Positions 7,784 to 11,990 of a stretch of DNA of 11,990 bases are shown in pieces (the first letter of the stretch is position 1; each line of letters starts with the position of its first letter). The notes under the pieces are model-generated. The model did no database searches and had not been told where the DNA came from. It was given only the letters and a program-made list of their open reading frames with translations. Origin of the DNA: Cellvibrionaceae bacterium (lineage in GTDB: Bacteria > Pseudomonadota > Gammaproteobacteria > Pseudomonadales > Cellvibrionaceae); contig JAGKXA010000138.1 in NCBI GenBank assembly GCA_021151615.1, positions 1 through 11,990 on the forward strand. Direction: 5' to 3'. The position numbers were made by a program, and so were the translations under genes.

Positions 7784-8830
7784 ATGTTTAAAAAAATAAT
7801 GATAACGGCGGCGTTAATTGGTGTTTCAGCCAGTGCGATGGCAGCCAACCGCCCGAGTGGCTACACAACCATTTGTAAAATCGGGGAAACTTGTACTGTT
7901 TCCAAGGCTACTAATGTTGCCTTTGGTGCGGATGACAAGTTTGTATACAAGGTTTTAAATGGTTCGTTCAGTTGTAGCGTAGCTACTTTTGGTTCTGATC
8001 CAAACCCTGCAAAATCTGTAAAAGAGTGTTCGATTCCATCCAGCGGTACTGGAGTATCATCGACCAGCTCGAGCAAAAGCAGTGTTGCAGCTACCAGCTC
8101 ATCCAAATCGTCTGTTGTTTCCAGTTCTGGTTCAACAACAAGCGGTGAGTGTAAAGCAGGTGCGGTTATTGAGAACAAAACCGTCGATTGCGGTGGCAAG
8201 ACAATCGGTCTGACTTGCCCTGGCGACGCGGAAGGACAACCACCGGTTATTACCCTGAAAAATGCAACCATTAAAAATGTGCGCATTGCAGGTAGTGGCG
8301 GTGCAGACGGAATTCACTGTACGAGCGGCGCATGTCGTGCAGAAAATGTAGTTTGGGAAGATATTTGTGAAGATGCGGCATCTCTGGTAAGTAGCGGAAC
8401 CAAGTTCACTATTTCCGGTGGCTCTGCCTACAACAACACCAGTAATTCCCCGGGCTCCAAGCCTGATAAGATTTTCCAACACAACTCTAAAAACAGTACC
8501 TATGAGATTATCAATGGGTTTACTGCAAAAGGTGTGAACGGAAAATTGTGGCGGTCATGCGGAAATTGCTCCAGCAATGGCGGCCCACGTTATGTTGTGA
8601 TTAACAATGTAACTATTGATGGAACCATCGGCAGCATCGCAGGTGTTAACCGCAACTTTGGTGACAAGGCGACGATTCGCAACCTGAAAATCAAAGGTTA
8701 CAAATCTGGTTCACCCAAAGTGTGTGAGGAATTCCAGGGCGTACAAAAAGGAAGTGAATCTTCCAAGTATGGCGAGTACTGGAACACCGCTTACTGCGAT
8801 GTCAGCAAGTCTGATGTAACGGCTTTCTGA
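7784..8830 (+). CDS. Secreted pectate lyase, polysaccharide lyase family 3, with N-terminal accessory domain
   Basis: A 348-residue secreted enzyme that cleaves polygalacturonate/pectate by Ca2+-dependent beta-elimination, as known for PL3. A signal peptide (1-21, ending AMAA) is followed by a small domain (about 22-84) with four cysteines at 31, 37, 64 and 82. A Ser/Thr/Lys-rich linker (about 85-121) is typical of Cellvibrio-type secreted CAZymes. The PL3 domain occupies about 122-348 as a short right-handed beta-helix. Visible family motifs are DGIHC (175-179), the acidic EDICEDAAS cluster (192-200), DKIFQHN (228-234) and LWRSCGNC (255-262), where Lys229 and Arg257 are likely catalytic or substrate-binding residues. 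Many cysteines suggest periplasmic disulfide formation before export. It is divergent from the propeller-esterase unit. The family assignment is firm; the role of the N-terminal domain is unknown. Confidence 0.94.
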   Translation: MFKKIMITAALIGVSASAMAANRPSGYTTICKIGETCTVSKATNVAFGADDKFVYKVLNGSFSCSVATFGSDPNPAKSVKECSIPSSGTGVSSTSSSKSSVAATSSSKSSVVSSSGSTTSGECKAGAVIENKTVDCGGKTIGLTCPGDAEGQPPVITLKNATIKNVRIAGSGGADGIHCTSGACRAENVVWEDICEDAASLVSSGTKFTISGGSAYNNTSNSPGSKPDKIFQHNSKNSTYEIINGFTAKGVNGKLWRSCGNCSSNGGPRYVVINNVTIDGTIGSIAGVNRNFGDKATIRNLKIKGYKSGSPKVCEEFQGVQKGSESSKYGEYWNTAYCDVSKSDVTAF

Positions 8831-8874
8831 TTTTTAGAATAATTATGAATTTATAATCGGCTCGCAAAAATCAG
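8827..8874. repeat. 9-bp inverted repeat spanning the pectate lyase stop codon
   Basis: CTGATTTTT (8827-8835) and AAAAATCAG (8866-8874) are perfect inverted repeats 30 bases apart. The left arm includes the TGA stop codon. A smaller ATTAT/ATAAT pair lies inside. It could form a weak AT-rich stem at the mRNA 3' end, just before the GC-rich terminator. Confidence 0.5.
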
Positions 8875-8878
8875 TAGC

Positions 8879-8903
8879 CCCTCTCTGGAAACGGAGAGGG
8901 TTT
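8879..8903. terminator. Hairpin terminator between convergent genes
   Basis: CCCTCTC (8879-8885) and GAGAGGG (8894-8900) form a 7-bp stem with an 8-base loop, followed by TTT. It lies 48 bp after the lyase stop and 15 bp beyond the end of the converging gene, so it may serve both strands. The T-tract is short on the + strand, and on the minus strand a T5 run appears only about 10 bases later. Confidence 0.6.
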
Positions 8904-8914
8904 CAACAAATTGA

Positions 8915-9814
8915 TTATGGTACTCCCCATCCCGCTTTCAAACTTTGCCACATTTCTTCAAATTGCTTTTGTTCGCGCTCGCGCAAGGCATCGTATTGAT
9001 CTGGCGTTAAGTTGGCGCGCGCATTGTTAAGGAAATTATCCTTATAATTGTGCAGCGCTTCGTGGGCTTTTTCAATTAAGAACGGTTTCTCTTCTGCAGA
9101 AGCATTTTGGATACTGGAGCCACTTGCTTCCATGTAACGCATAAACTCCTGTTTTTGTTCCAATTTGCTGATCAACAACGCTTCCCGCTTTTCTGTGGAG
9201 ATGGGGATTGAGCCCTGAGCTTCGTCGAAAAAATTATTCATTTGAAACTGCTCATAGGCAGAATCTTTTAACAGTTCATAAGTCTTGCGATCTTCTGGTG
9301 AGCGGAGTAGCTGCGCGATTTGCCGATCAATGTCTGCCAACCCTTGTTGTTGCCGGTTTACTGCCTCTTCAATGTCTTTTTGCGATGAATAATAGCCAAT
9401 ACTGCTCATATTAAGGATTTGCTCGCGTTGTTCCAGCAGGCTTTGCAGTTCACTTTGGGCAAGGCCAGATAAGCCCAGGCGTGACATCAGCAAACTATAT
9501 TTTTTCTCCACGGTGCGTTTAAGGTTTTCTTGCTGCATAGTGCTTAATTCAGTTGCCTTGGGTTGCCCATTGGCTGGTTGCGCGGAGGGGTGGTCGATAA
9601 CCTGCGTTTTGTTATTTTGGCCAAAGGCGATGAATTCCTGCAGGCTATCAATTTTCCGTTGATAGGTGGTGCGCTCCTGTTGCAGGAGCGACTCAAAATT
9701 TGCCTGCTGTTTGGTGAGTTGCTGGCTCAAGGTTTGGTTATCAAGATAAAGCACCGTGCAGTGCCCTCCTAATACCAAGAGAGAAATACTGAGTAATATG
9801 CAGAGAAGTTTCAT
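8915..9814 (-). CDS. Membrane-anchored coiled-coil protein of unknown function
   Basis: I do not recognise this 299-residue protein. It starts with a hydrophobic segment (about 3-23) that is either an uncleaved signal anchor or a signal peptide, which places the rest in the periplasm. Cys19 lacks a proper lipobox. A Gln/Glu-rich coiled coil (about 26-62) leads to a Pro/Gln/Asn linker (66-90), then a long, charged, almost wholly helical region (91-295) ending in Trp-containing helices. A late LTPDQ motif (269-273) recalls the LTxxQ motif of Spy/CpxP periplasmic chaperones, but the rest does not clearly match and I would not assign that function. The ATG at 9814 has AAGG five bases upstream. 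It is a single-gene unit, convergent with the pectate lyase and with its own candidate promoter. The codon pattern makes it a confident gene; the function is open. Confidence 0.85.
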   Translation of the reverse strand: MKLLCILLSISLLVLGGHCTVLYLDNQTLSQQLTKQQANFESLLQQERTTYQRKIDSLQEFIAFGQNNKTQVIDHPSAQPANGQPKATELSTMQQENLKRTVEKKYSLLMSRLGLSGLAQSELQSLLEQREQILNMSSIGYYSSQKDIEEAVNRQQQGLADIDRQIAQLLRSPEDRKTYELLKDSAYEQFQMNNFFDEAQGSIPISTEKREALLISKLEQKQEFMRYMEASGSSIQNASAEEKPFLIEKAHEALHNYKDNFLNNARANLTPDQYDALREREQKQFEEMWQSLKAGWGVP

Positions 9815-9918
9815 CTTTACCTTCGTGATTACGGAATCGTTATTGTGTTTGCAGGTAAATTTGACCGGAATTGCCTGGATGCTTTAATTGTATTTATTGG
9901 TATTAAATCTGAGGTCGG

Positions 9919-9947
9919 ATTAGATTACATTTTGCGCGGGGCTTCAA
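9919..9947 (-). promoter_or_regulatory. Candidate sigma70-type promoter of the coiled-coil gene
   Basis: On the minus strand TTGAAG (9947-9942) and TCTAAT (9924-9919) are separated by 17 bases. These match the -35 and -10 consensus at 4/6 and 5/6 positions. The predicted start would give an mRNA leader of about 100 bases before the ATG at 9814. Confidence 0.45.
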
Positions 9948-9948
9948 G

Positions 9949-9958
9949 CGATTAATCG
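9949..9958. promoter_or_regulatory. Palindrome next to the candidate -35 element
   Basis: CGATTAATCG is a perfect 10-bp palindrome directly upstream of the candidate -35 box of the coiled-coil gene. A second perfect palindrome, TTACCGGTAA, sits at 9993-10002. Either could be a regulator site, but short palindromes also arise by chance. Confidence 0.25.
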
Positions 9959-10029
9959 GCTGGTGTGACCTGTTGTGGGTTTGGCTGCATTTTTACCGGT
10001 AACGAACATTGATTGCGGCGAATAAACGT

Positions 10030-10048
10030 TGGCCGCGGTTGGCGGCCA
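10030..10048 (-). terminator. Hairpin downstream of the PEP-CTERM gene
   Basis: TGGCCGC (10030-10036) and GCGGCCA (10042-10048) form a perfect 7-bp GC-rich stem with a 5-base loop. It lies 8 bp beyond the stop of the gene at 10057. On the minus strand it is followed by ACGTTTATT, a weak T-tract, so intrinsic termination is plausible but not strong. Confidence 0.5.
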
Positions 10049-10056
10049 TGCGTACA

Positions 10057-10665
10057 TTATTTTGTTGCGGTAATAATCCTTCGCCGCCATAGGATCAGCG
10101 CTAATCCCGCAATGGCGAGCAACAGTGGTGAGGGCTCCGGGGCTGATGCATAAGTGAAGTTGAGGTTATCAATAGAAGCTCCAATGCGCATGCCATAAAA
10201 CCCTTGGATGGTGATGTATTTGATGCCCTCTGTCGCCGTCAGGGAAACCAACTCACCGGGAATTACGGGGGTAGAGAGTTCCTCCCAACCTTGCCAGCCG
10301 GAGGTGAAAACTGAAAATAAAAATCCGGATGCGCCATATACGTTTAGAAAAATGGCATCACCATAATGGGATGTAACATTCATGCTTACAAATAACGGGA
10401 GGCTTCCAACAAATTCCAGGGAGGCCCAGTTACTGGTCAGCATTACATTTTCATGATCAGCACCGTTCACCCAGGCACCGTTAATGAGTAATCCCTTGTC
10501 CAGATATTCATCGCTTAGCGGGTTGTCGCACCAGCAGGGCCACTCCTCATCATAGACTGGATTAAGGTCATCGAAATCAATGAACACGGCCTTTGCTGGG
10601 AAGGGTGTTATTACGAGCATTATTAGCAATGGGCCGACAAACCTGGATTTAAAGTGCGTAAACAT
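10057..10665 (-). CDS. PEP-CTERM sorting-domain secreted protein
   Basis: A 202-residue exported protein. The ATG at 10665 has a strong AAGGAGG site 5 bases upstream, so the longer in-frame extension to 10728 is not used. A signal peptide runs to about residue 27 (ending near FPAKA). The mature part begins VFIDFDDL and looks like an all-beta domain similar to other PEP-CTERM cargo. It ends in a PEP-CTERM signal: PEP (176-178), a hydrophobic helix (180-193) and a basic cluster RRR (194-196), followed by six residues. Such tails are processed by an exosortase (EpsH/XrtA type) in bacteria that make exopolysaccharide; no exosortase gene is in this window. Cys residues near the mature N-terminus (a WPCWC pattern) could form a disulfide. 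The sorting signal is clear; the function of the body is unknown. Confidence 0.88.
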   Translation of the reverse strand: MFTHFKSRFVGPLLIMLVITPFPAKAVFIDFDDLNPVYDEEWPCWCDNPLSDEYLDKGLLINGAWVNGADHENVMLTSNWASLEFVGSLPLFVSMNVTSHYGDAIFLNVYGASGFLFSVFTSGWQGWEELSTPVIPGELVSLTATEGIKYITIQGFYGMRIGASIDNLNFTYASAPEPSPLLLAIAGLALILWRRRIITATK

Positions 10666-10670
10666 TTGGG

Positions 10671-10677
10671 CCTCCTT
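10671..10677 (-). promoter_or_regulatory. Strong ribosome-binding site of the PEP-CTERM gene
   Basis: On the minus strand AAGGAGG lies 5 bases before the ATG at 10665. It decides between this start and an in-frame one 21 codons upstream. Confidence 0.85.
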
Positions 10678-11027
10678 GTAACTTGTTAAGCGGGTAGTTG
10701 TAATAAAGGGCAAATGCGAAAGCGTCACCCATTGGAGATGACTCGGCGGCTTAAGTGTCTGCTTATGCGGGGAAGTTGCCTGCGGCGTCCATCACAGTCT
10801 GAATAAATTGACGCATCGTTTCTGAAAGCGAGTTCCGCTCTCATTTATCTCGAAGTTTTTTCATTCTCGACTTACGATGCTGAGCCTACTGTTTTTGGTT
10901 GGATATACAGTGTATAAAAATCCCCCCAAGACCCGTGCGCGTTTTTGTCCTTTACTCTGCGCAATATCCGCTTCCCATTCCAGCGAAAGGCCACTATATT
11001 CAACACTTTAGGTACCACGGCAGGCAG

Positions 11028-11071
11028 AAAAACGCGCATACCGTGGAAGAATAATGCGCACGCGCGTTTTT
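11028..11071. repeat. 10-bp inverted repeat AAAAACGCGC / GCGCGTTTTT
   Basis: AAAAACGCGC (11028-11037) and GCGCGTTTTT (11062-11071) are perfect inverted repeats 24 bases apart. The right arm ends in a T5 run, so the pair could work as a terminator on the + strand. A flanking CCACGG (11015-11020) also pairs with CCGTGG (11041-11046), offering an alternative fold. Confidence 0.5.
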
Positions 11072-11161
11072 CCCCCAATAAAATCTCCCCAGTAGCCACC
11101 AAATTTGATCGCTTCCAATGGGTTATATAAAAGTACTAAGAGATTGAGTTAGGAGAGATAA

Positions 11162-11173
11162 CGCGCATGCGCG
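11162..11173. repeat. 12-bp perfect palindrome CGCGCATGCGCG
   Basis: A perfect GC-rich palindrome. It is the left end of a larger imperfect inverted repeat: AGATAACGCGC (from 11155) matches the reverse complement of GCGCGGTTATCT (about 11247-11258) with one inserted base. Whether the 100-bp unit is a degenerate mobile or integron-type site cannot be told from sequence alone. Confidence 0.4.
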
Positions 11174-11450
11174 GTATACAAATGTTGTAAGGTAAAAGTT
11201 TTCAGTTTTTTATATCGCACTTGGAAGGTTTGTAGACCGTAATCACGCGCGGTTATCTGAAAGGTTACCTGCCGTCCGGTCTTGCCTATGGTCGGTTAGT
11301 CGTAGTTCACGTCCGTTTCATTGGCGTGCCAAATCCACCGCAGTATTAGTTGGCTGTGTGGTTGGGAAATTAATAGTCGTGCTTGGCAACAGCTCCATCA
11401 AGTCTGTGCGCTGTAAGAAATAGGTTGGTGCGGTTTTCGTAAAAGTGTGT

Positions 11451-11459
11451 GCGTTGTAG
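11451..11459 (+). other. Isolated GCGTTGTAG core-like motif, possible upstream cassette boundary
   Basis: This nonamer is identical to the one that ends the complete attC-like site at 11601-11609. It lies only 18 bases before that site begins. If it is the 3' core of a preceding attC or of an attI, the unit between the two core sites would be about 150 bp and would consist almost only of the recombination site. Confidence 0.35.
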
Positions 11460-11477
11460 CATCGGCTTACGTTAAGC

Positions 11478-11609
11478 TTACAACAAGTCGTTTAATTCGC
11501 GCACTGCGTGCGCTGGGACAGTTTGTAAGTCGCGCGTTTAAGCGAATCGCTGCGCGAAGTATTTCGCAAACGCGCAACTTACAAACCGCCCATTAACTTT
11601 GCGTTGTAG
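11478..11609 (+). repeat. attC-like recombination site (complete, about 132 bp)
   Basis: The outer ends TTACAAC (11478-11484) and GTTGTAG (11603-11609) are complementary at 6/7 positions, like R'' and R' boxes with the invariant AAC/GTT. Next inside are AAGTCGTTTAA on the left and TTAACTTTGC on the right, partly complementary, as in L'' and L'. A hairpin GCGCAC-TGC-GTGCGC (11499-11513) sits in the left arm. The centre is an 18-bp inverted repeat (11522-11539 with 11568-11585, 17/18 paired) capped by a nested hairpin (11542-11567). The long imperfect foldback, the size (similar to Vibrio VCRs) and the AACAAGTCGTT start support an integron attC. Against this, GTTGTAG departs from the classical GTTRRRY core. 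It could instead be a MITE-like or other structured repeat. Confidence 0.55.
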
Positions 11610-11909
11610 TTGCTGGTTTTTCAAAAACGCAAAAATAGAAAGTCAGTGCCAAGCAGTTACTTTTGAACATCGCGATTAAGTTGAAATCCGGTAGCGTTGC
11701 TCCTTGAGCAAGTAAGCAAGTAGTACACTTTGAAAGGTTAGGGTTTACGGAAGTACTGGTTTCGTCGGTGGGTGAAATTGGAATTCAAGTGTTCAGCTTA
11801 TTTTCTGTTGCCTCTTAGCCAAATCACTGTAAAAATCCTACATAGCAATTTTAACTGGCGTTTTTTTCTGAACTGAAAGTTTGTGTAGCAATCGGTCTCA
11901 AAAACGCGC
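11604..11909 (+). other. Putative integron cassette body without an open reading frame
   Basis: About 300 bp between the two attC-like sites. The + strand has no ATG at all here, and GTG-started frames end within about 16 codons. The minus strand offers only a 25-codon frame from 11670. If the flanking elements are attC sites, this is a non-coding cassette, which could carry an RNA, a promoter or nothing. Local features are GTTTTTCAAAAAC (11616-11628), a small inverted repeat near the left end, and a tandem GCAAGTA pair (about 11708-11721). Confidence 0.4.
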
Positions 11910-11990
11910 CTACAACAAGTCGTGCCAGGCTCGCCCGCTGCGCGGGCTGGACGGTTTGTAAGTCGGCTCTTTGTGGTTTTGCTTCGCAAA
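11910..11990 (+). repeat. Second attC-like site, truncated by the window end
   Basis: CTACAAC (11910-11916), an exact reverse complement of the GTTGTAG end of the first site, opens CAACAAGTCG (11913-11922). A hairpin GCCCGC-TGC-GCGGGC follows (11933-11947), then GTTTGTAAGTCG (11954-11965) and the start of what should be a central stem. The distance from CAACAAGTCG to GTTTGTAAGTCG is 41 bases here and 40 in the first site. The right arm lies beyond the window. Confidence 0.55.

Larger units (their letters stand above)
10678..11450. other. Non-coding or decayed region with no supportable gene
   Basis: About 770 bp without a convincing gene. Overlapping short frames exist on both strands around 10872-11130 (a 76-codon minus frame from a TTG, a 61-codon plus frame and a 44-codon plus frame from an ATG at 10878). 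None has a good ribosome-binding site or a recognisable family, and their mutual overlap suggests a degraded or structured element. GCGCG/CGCGC runs next to T or A tracts recur at about 10938, 11028, 11062, 11162 and 11246. Part of the stretch must also hold the promoter of the PEP-CTERM gene; I found no clear one. Confidence 0.5.

Noticed and set aside
10889..10912. ACTGT...ACAGT ends around a TTTTTGGTTGGATAT core, resembling a LexA box
   Set aside because: The half-sites are much too far apart (14 bases between CTGT and ACAG where the gammaproteobacterial LexA box has 8) and no SOS-type gene follows.
10872..11102. A 76-codon minus-strand frame
   Set aside because: It starts at TTG without a ribosome-binding site, overlaps competing short frames on the other strand, and its protein has no recognisable features. 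Not supported as a gene.
11798..11989. A 63-codon minus-strand frame at the right edge
   Set aside because: It runs through the structured attC-like repeat, and its protein is low-complexity in character with no family signal.

Overview
The window looks like chromosomal DNA from a plant-polysaccharide-degrading gammaproteobacterium of the Cellvibrio/Saccharophagus type. The reasons are a family 3 pectate lyase with a poly-serine linker, a rhamnogalacturonan acetylesterase lipoprotein, a PEP-CTERM protein, and a housekeeping operon (acyltransferase, dinG, yqcC) of clear gammaproteobacterial character. The genus is an inference from gene content; no rRNA or other marker is present.

Layout. Positions 11-3533 (+) hold three overlapping genes: a PlsC-type acyltransferase, the iron-sulfur helicase DinG and a YqcC/DUF446 protein. 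They end at a strong hairpin terminator that is followed at once by a second, related hairpin. Positions 3624-7420 (-) hold a two-gene unit. The promoter-proximal gene encodes a 729-residue lipoprotein made of about fifteen Asp-box/YCF48-like beta-propeller repeats; 20 bp downstream is a CE12-like SGNH esterase lipoprotein. Divergent from this unit, across a 363-bp control region, lies a secreted PL3 pectate lyase (7784-8830, +) with a small four-cysteine N-terminal domain. Together these three genes form a small pectin/rhamnogalacturonan locus: the lyase cleaves homogalacturonan-type chains, the esterase removes acetyl groups from rhamnogalacturonan, and the propeller lipoprotein may be a surface binding partner (inference).

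Positions 8915-9814 (-) encode an unrecognised membrane-anchored coiled-coil protein with a plausible sigma70-type promoter. Positions 10057-10665 (-) encode a PEP-CTERM (exosortase-sorted) secreted protein.

The last 1.3 kb (10666-11990) has no convincing gene. Its right half carries two long, highly structured elements (11478-11609 complete; 11910-11990 cut by the window edge). They share the motif CAACAAGTCG, a 6-bp hairpin with a TGC loop whose stem sequence differs between copies, and GTTTGTAAGTCG at nearly the same spacing. I read these as attC-like recombination sites of an integron cassette array. The cassette between them seems to have no open reading frame, and no integrase is visible in the window. 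This is the most interesting part of the sequence.
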